Shown one piece after another: positions 29,858 to 40,281 of a DNA stretch of 64,000 nucleotides. The notes beneath the pieces were generated by a model. That model had not been told where the DNA came from and did not search any database. It saw only the letters and a list, made by a program, of their open reading frames with translations. This DNA comes from Phytoseiulus persimilis. Lineage: Eukaryota > Arthropoda > Arachnida > Mesostigmata > Phytoseiidae. Position 1 is the first letter of the stretch. Every line of letters begins with the position of its first letter. Both the position numbers and the translations under genes were made by a program. The stretch spans positions 2,046,001 through 2,110,000 of the forward strand of contig CM075101.1 in NCBI GenBank assembly GCA_037576195.1, read 5' to 3'.

Positions 29858-31658
29858 GGGTATAGGAAATCTGTACCCAATCGAGTCGGATGGATGCATT
29901 TTTAAAGGGACCTCCGACCGCTGAGCTGGCGGCGCGTTCGCTGGCCGAGCGCACTGACGTTGCTAGGAGATGGCGATAGATTTGAACATGAGTCGGGCGC
30001 CAAACAGCTCAGTGGAAACGGAATATTCGGGGCTGAGAGTCTGAATAATGCAGTTAGAGAATCATTTAGGTATGAACTGGACTTGAATAAAACGGATTGA
30101 GCAGCCTCGAGGGTTATTCTGTCAGGCGTGCTGGGCTAATAGGGCCTAAGTCATCATCGAGGGCAAAGAGGAGTGTGGAAATAGGGATACTCTCACAATC
30201 TAATTTCAGGCAATGATATCTTTGAGATAGGAAGTACCGCCGAAAGTGCTCCTTAGGATGTGGGAAATGAATTGAATCCGAAGAAAGTTCCAAGGACGGG
30301 AAGAACTCGACAATGCGAGGCTAGACGATAGACCGGGTCCGAATTCGGCCCGAACGGTGCATTGAACATCTTGGGCTCGCAAAGATTGTCAGCTTGCCTA
30401 AGTTGAGCATTGTTGACGCCTCCTAGAACCAACCGCATGGGGTCTGTATATCAAGGAAGAATGCGTTGTTGCGGCGGCCTCGGCCGAAAATGCCTGGATT
30501 TCCCCCAGAACAACCTGTCCGGCTGTAATTTCGTCGCTCACCGTCTGCGCCAGAATATTGCTGCGCCCCACGATATTCCCACACAATTCTCAAAGAGCTC
30601 ATGACGCGTTCCGCGCTCGCCGACCCCACGGACAGGGTCTGGAATGGACGGAGCAAGCTGTCACAGGACCATTATGTTGTTGTTGACCACAAAGTCCAGG
30701 TAGCTGAGCGGCATGTCCTTCCAGAAACCACTGTGGTCGTGCTTCAAGTACATCTCTCCCAAACTGATCAACTCATGGTTCAAATCTGTCGTGAAAAACT
30801 CCGGATACGTTCTCATCAACACATCCACGCTGCTTTGCGGGTAACTCGCGCTCCATGTTACTCAACGTCTCGGGCACCACGAGCCCGAACACGGAATCTA
30901 TTTCTCGGGAACCCTTTCCGCGTACTCCCCGGTAATTATCGGGGATAACACTCGACAGAAAAACCAGGTCTGGTTTTTCACCATACACGCAAGTGTCGCC
31001 GGCTTCCACGCAGAGTAAACAACAGATTCAGGTGAAATAAAATTTCACTCCTCCTAATTAGCTGGAGACTGGAGGCACATTGGCTCACGGGCAATAGAGT
31101 TCCAGGTCGTCTTTCGAGACCATAGGTCCCCTTACTCATCTCTACTTCCTGGAAGGAAGCCCCAGACTAGTGGACAGCAGCATTGTCCCTTGTGCAACCC
31201 GTTGGATACGCTACAGCTCCTAAAGTATCACATGGCGCACCCATACCCTCACGACCCGAGAACTGTCATTCATATTCTCTGTACACACTTCCTTAGCTCA
31301 TCGGAGACTTGACGAAAATCACGCCGTATCGTACTGAGATGAGCTCATGGATTTCCTCCGATCTGACGTTTGTCGTCTCCATTCGAGTTCATGGCGTCAC
31401 CTGCCAGTCGATCAGTGCTGGGTGACTCCGATACTTCATGTCAGTCAGCACGATTAACTCAGAGTTCTGCTCAGTTCAGTCGCTTTTTCATAGGCTTTTT
31501 CGCGCCTGCTTCCCCGTGTTCTCCATTCTCCGCCACAGATGTGAGCACGATCTCGCGGATGTAAACACGGAGCAGCGAACGCGCCGCTAGCTCAGCGGCC
31601 GGCGGTCCCTTTAAAAATGCATCCATCCGACTCGATTAGGTACAGATTTCCTATACCC
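29858..31658. mobile_element. MULE-type element with GGGTATAGGAAATC ends
   Basis: 1,801 bp. It starts GGGTATAGGAAATCTGTACC (29858) and ends with the reverse complement of the same motif (31658). The right inverted repeat is about 300 bp and matches 62760-63065; the left one matches for only about 87 bp and then diverges, so the left end is truncated or rearranged. No clean target duplication is seen (ggtcacac against gtacacac). It begins only 47 bp after the hAT target site. Confidence 0.65.
30250..31009 (-). pseudogene. Decayed coding remnant with hAT-like dimerisation motif
   Basis: Minus-strand pieces look coding in changing frames: PDLVFLSSVIPDNYRG (near 30930-30980), a shifted FTTDLNHELISLGEMY (near 30760) leading to SYLDFVVNNN, then LSVGSASAERVMSSLRIV (near 30590-30640). 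The last resembles the hAT dimerisation motif (SAxxERxFS). Its place inside a MULE-type element suggests either capture or a nested, decayed insertion. The family is unsure. Confidence 0.35.
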
Positions 31659-34030
31659 GTACACACGGTAAACGGCCAATGGGTCGCAAACAATGTAGCA
31701 GAACGTCTATATTTCCGAGAGAGAGGAGGAGCCGACACCCACGGCAGTCGGAGAGGGAGCGCGCCCGATTCAAATAACCGAGGGCTCGTTGAGCATATCG
31801 GCCGATCCAAGAAGACCACTGGAGTAGGATCATCGCATACGTTATATTCTAGGTGCTGGTTTCTTATGCCCGATTCCAGCCCGAATCAGAGTCTCTTTTC
31901 TGCGACCGATCGCTGAATTTACAACCGAGAATTGGGTGCTCAGTCATTCAACGGATGAACCATGTCGGTTTTGTTTCCCCAAGGTGAGAGGTCTTCGATT
32001 GGAATATCTAAGCGCATGCCCCATCTTCCGGCTTATTAGCCATAGCATCGACTTGGGAAATCCACGAAGATGACAATGTGATGATTTTCGGATCATCCAT
32101 GCCCATTCCTTCGGGCATTGCCTCCAGCAGCATAGTCTGAAGACCTCGCATTCCGCGATGAATCGCGGTTTCCGGAGGCTGTCCGAGCTCCAACGCCCTC
32201 AAGGAACCCCCTTGATTTGAATAGTGCGCGACTCCTCCACCAGTGCATCGGTTGTCGTCTTACCCTTTCCCTCGAATTCGTCTGCTACACTGAAGACTGT
32301 TTGCTACACTTTGGCCTACAGCCGAACACACGTCTTTTGGGGGTCTACGCAGAATGATCGCCGGGTTCTTGTCGGTTAGTCGGGTAGCGAGTTACTGCTA
32401 GCCGTAGCAGACGAAAACGGCCCGCTAGCGTCGCGGAAAGCGAGACCAGGGATTCGAACTGGCGAGCGCGCGGAGCGATGCGAGCAGTATGGCAGTGCGG
32501 GGGATTGGAAGAGATCAGGTTCCTGGCGAGCGAGCGAAGCGACGCGAGCGGGCGGACCGACAGCAAGCGGCCTCAGGGCAGTGCGGGGGATTGGGTGAGA
32601 CCCATACTTATTCTCTACGCGAAATCCAGTGCCTGGTAACTCTCTTTGGAGTCTCTCCTCTCTAATTTCCCCCTTCCAATCGCCAACTCGGCATTCAGGC
32701 GTTCCGTACTTCGTTGTTCTTCTTCGCAACCCGCCTAACCGAAAAATTCCGACCGCCGTTCAAAATGGCGGTTACAGACGGATTTGAGGGAGAGGATGAA
32801 AACGTGCTGATACTTGAAGCCCGCGGCTTTTCTGATTCCGGGGGTTCTCGAAAGGACATGTACGCGGGGCCGGGCAAGGAAGATACTCTCTGCGGAGTAC
32901 CGGAGCATTATGTAATTGCACTGAATTGAGCGCTCCTCGATCTTGGGAGTCTCACATCACTTTCTTGGATATTCTCGCGATGTGGCGCGCTTGCTGAGTC
33001 AACCATGAGGGCACACCTGCGGCTGAGCCACAGCCCGTGAAACTGAGTTTCCGCAGCCACTGAGCCCTGGGAGTCGGTACTCTCTGGGAGCTCACGTGGC
33101 TTTCGAGCATCTGTCTCGCCGTTTTTTTCGAGCTTCTACTTATCGAGAAAACAAAGGGAGGTACGAAAGAGTGCGAGAAAGTTCAATGAGCTTCCTTCCG
33201 ATGCAAAGCCAGCAGACGCGATAGATCCCCTGAGCCGTTGTGTTGCCCGGAACAGCTGGAATCGCTGTCGATCCGGAAGAATGATATAGGACTCCTCGAG
33301 TGGATAGATTCCACGAATTCTCCATAAATGGTCGAGCAGAAGATAGAAGGGAGGTTTCTCCAGGTGGCCTTCAGAATGGGTGGGAGCTGGCAAGCGGAGA
33401 AGAATTCAATCTCCGAATTTCTTCGGGATCAACCTCGAGCCTCGAATCCCTCCTTCTGTTGCGACAAATACTTTAGCTAAACGAGTCACGACACTTGCGC
33501 CGAACCCACCGCCTCATTTGGAAGAAATGGGGAAAGTGCTCCCGAGTAGAACAGCGGCGACTGATGATGGCTCAAAAGTGTTGAAAATCGGGCTCAAAAA
33601 TCGAAGAGTCTTGTTCTGCTCCGCATCTCCCTCGGAGAGTTCCGGATGCGATCCGGTCGTGAGCATGGATACGGAGCCAGCGGGTCCGTGTTCTCCGTCG
33701 TGGCTTGTTCGGTGTCTCCTCCAATGCCGGGAGATCGAGACTGTCAGATGGAACATCAGCAATAACAATCCGGGAGCGATTCATCAGTTTGGCGGTTCGA
33801 GTGGAGGTACTTCGAGTTATGAAGCGCCGGAGCGTATACTAAAATATTCAAGAATGCGAGCAAAGATTCACTGAGAGCAGTGTTCCTGCAGTGGAAATTC
33901 CAACAGACATCCAGCGGCATCTGACGGGCTAAGAAACGACTGTATTGGAAGAACATTCCCTCGAAGAGTTCGCTGATTGATTCGGGTCTCCGATGAACCT
34001 CGCCGTTATCAATGTCTAGGACTCACGGAA
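31659..34030. other. Unassigned interval
   Basis: No gene identified. A near-perfect direct repeat GGCAGTGCGGGGGATTGG occurs near 32490 and 32577 within a GCGAGCGA-rich patch. Frames at 32714-32929, 33380-33874 and 32008-32202 lack known motifs. Confidence 0.3.
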
Positions 34031-34159
34031 CTAGGGAGCGAATGTGAGGCGACTTATACTCACAGCGATCCCGTTTTGGAGAAATCTCCATGGCTCAACA
34101 TTTTCCGGGATATGGTTTAAAAACAACACGCTCTCAATTTGCGACAGGAAATTCCGAGG

Positions 34160-34744
34160 CGGGCGTGTCGAGTCCCATCTTACTCTTTGTTCGATTGGGA
34201 TTCCTTGACTCCAACGAACGATTCCTTGTACATTACAAAAGAACATCGACATTGAATGAGATACCGTCCTGAAGGTAATGGTGGGACTATTCCTCTCGGT
34301 GACGTCATGAACGCAGCACGATTCGTCCTTCGCTATTTTCTCGGAGTCGGCTCGGATCCCTTGAGCGTCGATGATCATGCCTAGATACTTCACAACCCGG
34401 GCATTGAAAGTGCATTTCGGCAAGCCTAACCGAAATCCCCATTCCTGAAGCCTGGGTAGCGTGCCACTCAGTCGCCGATCGTGCTCCGACTGGTCTGCGC
34501 CCATTACCAGAATATCATCGAGATGAACGAGAACGCCTTGGAGACCGTTCAGCGCCTGATACATCGCTCTCTGGAAAATTGCAGGAGCAGTTTTCAGCCC
34601 GAAAACAAGGCGGTTGTACTGGAACAATCCACGGTGTGTGTTGATTGTCGTGAGAGCGCGGCTCGAAGGCTCGAGCGGGAGCTGAAGATATGCATCTGAA
34701 AGATCCAACTGGGTGAACATTCGATTCCCAGAAAAGCGAGTCAT
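34160..34744 (-). pseudogene. Gypsy reverse transcriptase fragment
   Basis: Reads RMFTQLDLSDAYLQLPLE, FQYNRLVFGLKTAPAIFQR, LVHLDDILVMG (catalytic xxDD) and KYLGMIIDAQGIRAD, all Gypsy RT landmarks. Similarity is lost near 34300, so RNase H and integrase are absent. A frame shift near 34745 separates it from the gag-protease frame; the two overlap. Confidence 0.8.
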
Positions 34745-35795
34745 GATTATCCTCCATGTTCGGAATTGGATGCGGGATGTCCCGCAGAGCTGCGTTCAGT
34801 CCCGTTGAGAAGTCCGCGCATACGCGAATCTTGCCGTTCGCCTTCTTCACAACGACGATAGGACATGCCCACTCCGAAGATTCCACTCGAGACAAAGTGC
34901 AATTCCCGAGCAATCGATCCAGTTCCTTCTCGACGGCTTTGCGGAAGGGTCCTGCAATAGGCCGCGCACGGAGATGTACGGGTTTCGAACCCTCTTCGAG
35001 CTCCAGACTCACTTCGACCTTGGAGCAGAGACCCAACCCCTCCCTGAAGACTTCCGGGAAGCGACGACCCCACGGCTCGTCCTCGGCCGGCGCTGCGGAC
35101 GCTGCCGCAATGCTGACATGCTCGCTCGGTCGAACTAGGCCTAGCCCGAAGGTCGGAACGCTTCCTAGCAAAGAGGCTTGGCCCTCCTCGAGTACAATGA
35201 CCTTGTCTGTCACCCGTTCCTTGAACGCAGGATCCAAGCTAAACCTCGCGGTGAAAAAGCCGAGAACTTTCAGAGGTTGACCATTGACCGCCGTGCATCT
35301 TGATTCCATGTGACTAAGCGCCGGACACTTGAGCTTTTTCCACAGCGACGTTCCGATCGTAGTCAGATCGGCCCCCGTATCGATACGGGGAGTGAGGGGA
35401 ATCCCGTTGATGCGAACTGTCGGGTGAGCTCGGCCACGGCTTGGCTGTGCTCCGATGGCAGAAGCCTCCAGCAAATTCACCGCAAAAACCCTCTTTTGTG
35501 ACCTGAGGGACTCTCTACAAACCTTCTCAACATGCCCAACCTCGTGGCAGTGATTGCAGGTTGCGGAACGGGAACGACACCCCCTTCGTTCGTGGGGGTC
35601 TCCACAACTGATACACTTTAGACCCGTACGGCTACCGGTATCGGATCGTTCCGTCCCAAGCTGCCTGGAATTTGGCTTGGCACCTCGACTCCCTGAACTT
35701 CGTTGCTGCACTTGAGCGATTACTTGCGATGTCTCACCGCCCGTTTCGATGGCGGAGTCTCGGGTCCTGTTGGCGTAGCCAGTGAGAACCTCGCG
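34515..35795 (-). pseudogene. Gypsy gag end, protease and RT start
   Basis: Starts with gag nucleocapsid sequence: CISCGDPHERRGC and CNHCHEVGHVEKVC form two knuckles near residues 60-95. The protease reads PRIDTGADLTTIG near 138. RT begins with RPIAGPFRKAVEKELDRLL and KIRVCADFSTGLNAALRD, then the frame shifts. A stop lies directly before the first codon, so the capsid part is missing. The fragment abuts a Ulp1-like piece at about 35820, suggesting insertion into or next to that gene. Confidence 0.8.
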
Positions 35796-35819
35796 CAATT
35801 ATTGTGTCTCCACTGATAA

Positions 35820-36176
35820 CGAAGGCAGAAATGATTAGGCATAGTTTCATCAACGAAGCCTCCTTATATAGCCTCGGCTTGGCTCGGGACATAACAATAC
35901 GCTTAACCCGCATGTCGGCAATGAACATGCTCCAGTGTGAGTCTTGATGGACGGGATGAGATTTAGGTGGGCGTTCACAATTACATCATTAACCCAGTTT
36001 GTTCCGGGGAGAGTATTCAGATCCCGTTGGTACACCGATAGGCCTGATATTTTCACGAGCGCTTCGAGAGGCTGTGTTATGGAATCATCGTCGGCTACCG
36101 GACTACTTCCATCTTGGGTCGCGGCATTCTCGGCTTGGAAAGGAGTGATGTAATTGTGTTCGGTCCGTGTGGACAT
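35820..36176 (-). pseudogene. Ulp1-like (C48) cysteine protease fragment
   Basis: The frame reads ISGLSVYQRDLNTLPG then NWVNDVIVNAHLNLI, the N-terminal landmark of Ulp1/SENP proteases (DLxTL...WLNDxxIN). These enzymes remove SUMO or related modifiers. The catalytic His, Asp and Cys should lie further on but are absent: the sequence changes character near 35930 and meets the Gypsy fragment. Its neighbour upstream is the MULE C-terminal block, so it may be a domain carried by the MULE family. Confidence 0.6.
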
Positions 36177-36193
36177 AAAATCGTACGCGGAAG

Positions 36194-36510
36194 CTACGTG
36201 ATCGTGGTCCTTGGGAGCTGGAACATTTTCGGGATGGCCAGCCTTATTTTGAGGTCCTGCGAAATCAAGAAAGTGGAATCAGAAACTGTGCGATGCAACT
36301 GTGAAGGATTCCATGGACCACATCGCCTAGAAGCGGATAATCTTTCTGATAAGTTTTCCAGTAACTCACCGACGCCGGTCCTGTACTCGACTTGATCAAT
36401 GAATTTGCGAGGTGTCAACACGCCCTGCTCCAAAAGTACCCAACCTCGTAATATTCGCTCATCATTCTCCCGCGTTTTCCTGCTCGGATCGAACGAATGT
36501 TGCGAGCTCC
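36194..36510 (-). pseudogene. MULE-family C-terminal block upstream of the Ulp1 piece
   Basis: Minus-strand reading through a GTGAG donor near 36372 gives TRENDERILRGWVLLEQG and LTPRKFIDQVEYRTG. This matches the blocks at 6600-6760 and 59336-59450. It lies between the MULE core at 38.2-39.2 kb and the Ulp1 piece, all on the minus strand, so these may be one gene split by the LINE fragment at 36.7-37.7 kb. Confidence 0.55.
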
Positions 36511-36699
36511 ATCTTAGAACGCGTTGTAATCAATGGCGACGTCGTGGAAAGTGTCTTCTGTGAGATGACAGATGTTTTAAAAATTCCAATCTGCACGGGC
36601 CGAAGGAAGGATAATGTTGTCGGAGGGCCACGAAGATGAATGGGCTGAAAACGCACTGATCCAATTCGGAGTGTATGGGTTGGGTCCGACTCGAGCTTT

Positions 36700-37735
36700 C
36701 AGTCTAGAATTCCGCCCTGGGGGTCATTACCCGGTGGATGCACCTCAACAGCCTGGAGCTCACACCCGAAAAGACAGAGGCGATCATGCTTATCAAGAAG
36801 AGAACTGAAAGAGCACCGAGCATTTGGCTCCAGGGACATGAGATCCAGCTGCAGAAGTCAGCGAGATGCCTCGGAGTGTACATTTAAGCGGGCCTAACCG
36901 GAGTAGAACACGTTCGAATGGTAACGAAGGAAGCAGCAAAAGCGGCGACAGATAGTGCTAGAATGCTTCCACGAACCTACGGGGCGTCAGAGGCACAGAG
37001 GCGAGTCCTAGCAGTGGTAGCTGAGTCTATCTGGGGACAAGCTGCACTCAGGCTAAAAAAAAAAACAGAATAGCCTTCGAGAGAGCCCAGAAGATCTCAG
37101 AGATACGAATGACGAGATGCTATCGAACAGTCTCGAGACAGGCTCTGCTAGTCTTGGCGCGGACACCTCCGCGGCCGTTAGTGATCGAAGAAAGGATAAA
37201 GCTGAATACAGAAAATGGAAGACGAGACCTGCCGTAAGACTCTTCGGAAGAAGATTAGGGCCGCTCTGATGAAGAGATCAAGGAGGAAACCATCGACAGG
37301 TGGGATAAGGACTGACAGAGGGGAATTTCAGGCAGATGGACCTATAGATGCGTTCCGGACATCAGACCGTGGCTCAGTCGCGATTTTGGAGATCTCGCAT
37401 ACTACACATCTCAAGTCCTCACCGGCCACGGTAACTTCCAGACGTACTTAGCATTCATCAAGAAGGCGCCTAGCCCGATTTGTATCCTGTGCAGCTCGGG
37501 CGGAAAAGATAGCGTAGAGCATACTGTATTTTCATGCAGAGCGCTCGAGCCGAGTAGGGGGAGCCTCGGAACAACTTTGGTCCCAGCGCTCGTATGCGAA
37601 ATGCTGACGTATCAGGGAGAAAGACCATCTCATCAAGTTGAGATTGCAGCGACTGGGACTCGACACCGAGTAGCGCCCTTCATAGCTTACGAGAGAACTG
37701 GCGAGAAAGAAATCAGCCATCTGCAAATTTGAGGC
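36700..37735 (+). pseudogene. 3' fragment of an R1/Jockey-type LINE ORF2
   Basis: Joined by several frame shifts and stops: HLNSLELTPEKTEAIML and ARCLGVYI (end of RT), IRMTRCYRTVS, YTSQVLTGHGNFQTYL and CILCSSGGKDSVEHTVFSC (Cx2C...H...C, typical of R1-like C-termini). It is 5' truncated, as LINE insertions often are. No poly(A) tail is seen near 37735. Confidence 0.7.
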
Positions 37736-38235
37736 TCCGAGGACCGCGCGGAAGTAATATCGAACGTGGAAGCTTTGCTTTCCTCGAGTGCCCAGCGGTC
37801 ACCGGCGTGGGGAAGGGGGGTGTCAGTGGTGACACCACACTCCCGGGTTGACGGACCAATGGGATCTATCTCCGGGGTCCGAAGGGATTTCCTCCAACTC
37901 CTGACGATGTTTGAGGAAAAAAAAAAAGAAAAAATCCCAGAATCCCTGGACTCTACAGCATTATTCGTTCTGCAAATTGCGCGAGAGACAGAAAGCTCTT
38001 CTGGATCGTCGAATCTCACAGGCGTTCGTCAACGCTGGAATCTCTGGTTTTCATTATCATTATATTCATCATTCTCTCGGAATCATCCGTCCAGAGTTGG
38101 AAAGTGAATGACCCCGAGCCAGTAGGCCTCGAAATAGTCAATCACAGGATCCAACTGTAAGAAACCATACATTCAATGACGATGAATATCCTGAGCAAGG
38201 ATTTTTATTGGTTTACCAAGGTTTATCATTCATAT
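37736..38235. other. Unassigned interval with a lone satellite monomer
   Basis: No gene. A run of A with one G lies near 37917-37933. At about 38073-38107 the sequence cggaatcatccgtccagagt and the following 15 bases match most of one monomer of the 45-bp satellite of 7-11.8 kb. Confidence 0.5.
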
Positions 38236-38652
38236 TCAATAGTCCAGCGCTGGCTGCATGCTTACCAAATGCGTGAATTGTCGACGTTCATGGGGGAGCA
38301 TACGGGAGACATCCCAGATATCGTGAGCCGGCAGAAGCGGCAGGGCAGCGCATTTCTTCAAAATGACTCCGGTTTCGCGGATTTCGTTCGCAAGCCCGAC
38401 CTCTCGTGAACTTGCCTTCCTAACGAGTGCTTGGGTATAATGGAGCAGACAACCATAGATCGGAACTCCTGGGAACTCGGCTCTCACAGCTCCTCTCATG
38501 GCGGCGTCAGAATCGCCGATGTAGGACGTGCAGACGTTTCCCGGACTTTGATCTTTGAGAACTCGAAAAACCTCACGGTATGCCTGGGTGCTCGCTGAGG
38601 TCATCAGGGCACATGCTATCATACCAGTTGGGAATAAATCGATGTTTTTGGG
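38236..38652 (-). pseudogene. MULE transposase core, downstream exon
   Basis: Reads GMIACALMTSASTQAYREVF, SYIGDSDAAMRGAV (second catalytic Asp) and CLLHYTQALVRK, colinear with 16245-16560. A stop follows QPALDY at 38236, before the catalytic Glu region. The splice acceptor expected before GMIACA looks mutated (CCCAA in place of CCCAG). Confidence 0.7.
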
Positions 38653-38696
38653 TTGAATGGATGACTTTTGCGGGGATTTCGAACTTCGCTTATACA

Positions 38697-39176
38697 TCAC
38701 ATCTCCAAGGTCAAGCTTACATATCCGTCCCAGTTTGCGTGTAGGGTAACGAGTTGCTTAGGGAACAGGTGTCCCTCGGGGACGAGTTGGTAGGTGGTGT
38801 CACAGTGGAACATTTTCGCCGCGGAGAGGTATGCAAGCAGTATTCTTGTGTGACTGAGCACGAGGCCACTGAGTTGCTGACCGTGGAAGTTGAGAATCTT
38901 CCCTCCATCAAGCGTCACGGAGTACCTCAACAAGGCGCGACTCTCAATCGCTTCGTGGAGTTGCTCCAGAGTTTTGACTTTCGGCGGGAGGACAGATGCT
39001 GCTTGACTCTGAGCTGTACGGATGTGTTTTGATGGAATAATCTGCGATGCAGCTTCCATTCGCAGCCTGAAACGCAGAGACTCTCTCGTGAGCGTCAGTC
39101 TATAGGACCATTTCACAGGGATGGGCCGAGTTCCTATGAGTTTGGAATTACCTCCGCCGTGCTTCAAGTATGGCAC
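38697..39176 (-). pseudogene. MULE transposase, upstream exon
   Basis: Contains KMFHCDTTYQLVPEG (first catalytic Asp) and LVTLHANWDGY, then a GTAAGC donor at the same place as the intron at 16162. Upstream sequence (SHTRILLAYLSAA) fits the pre-catalytic region. The N-terminal zinc finger is not clear. Confidence 0.7.
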
Positions 39177-39807
39177 ATGTGCTTGATTCCCGCGGATTCG
39201 CGTTTAGTGCTCGGATTCAGCCCCCTCTTGTGTTATACACACTCTGAACAAGTCATCCAAACTCGCTGAGGTAATTTTGAACATCAGTCAAAGACAGAAC
39301 GCGTCCGTCCCCCGCGACTTTCGCACGGACACCGCATTTATAAGGACTGGAAAAACAGTGTCGCTTACAGAGACCGTTGACGGTTTCCCGTGTCGAACAT
39401 TCGCTCCGAAACTCCTTCAATATCGATACCCGGAAGATACGCAGACATCTCCCGCATGTACTGAAGCAATCAACCACCCACCCCCGTTCCTTCTTGCATC
39501 TGAGAATTTGAACGCCAGGCCGTTTGGATTTATTTTCCTGGTGGAAAGGATATTCCGAAACTCCTCGTCCCTCGTCGACCTCGAATCGCCTTTGGGGCTC
39601 ACACCACATTTTACGCCCAGTTTCACGGCCATCGCACAAGTTAGATTCGCATTTCGCAACCCTTAATCGCGCGCCCACGCAGGGGATATACGACCCCCCG
39701 TATATCCGTTGACGAGACAGCGGACCGTTAGGCAGTTGTGCCCCCCTCCCCAAGATGACGCGCGGCATGTAGCGGAGTCATAGGGAATCATCGTTCTGGG
39801 ATCTAAC
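39177..39807. other. Unassigned interval
   Basis: A minus-strand frame at 39253-39768 is Cys-rich but matches nothing I know. It may hold the missing N-terminal exon of the MULE gene. Confidence 0.3.
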
Positions 39808-40281
39808 TCACAAGGGAACTATACGAAGTGTAACACTCAGATTTGAATTAAAGTGTGCCCATTTTGTAGTCCATGGTGGGTCATGTTTAGGCCCACAGTT
39901 GGTCGTCTTGAATGAGCCCATAGTTTTTTTCTAGAGAGGCCCGAAATTCGAAAAAAAATGGGTTTTCCGGCTTTCCAGGGCCGATTTACTCACCTGTTCT
40001 TCATTGGTGACTCGAGTTTTCGACTCTGAATCGGTGACTGATGCAGGGAACACACAGCGAGATCGACTCACCACTCACTTCTTTCCCCTGGATCGTTTGT
40101 CACCGAGGGGCGGCACGATGAGACACATCCTTGTGGTCATGATCGTGGATTGCGCGTGTACTTCCTTTAGTATAATATATAAGACAATCATGATGTCGTT
40201 GCCGGATTGGATTTCATGAGATAACGAATACAAACAAAAATTTAACTGCAAACGGAGGGCTCTATAAGAGCCTAGATGATA

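Noticed and set aside
33380-33874. 164-codon plus-strand ORF as a host gene
   Set aside because: No motif, no splice or promoter signal, and it lies in a decayed interval; too weak to call.
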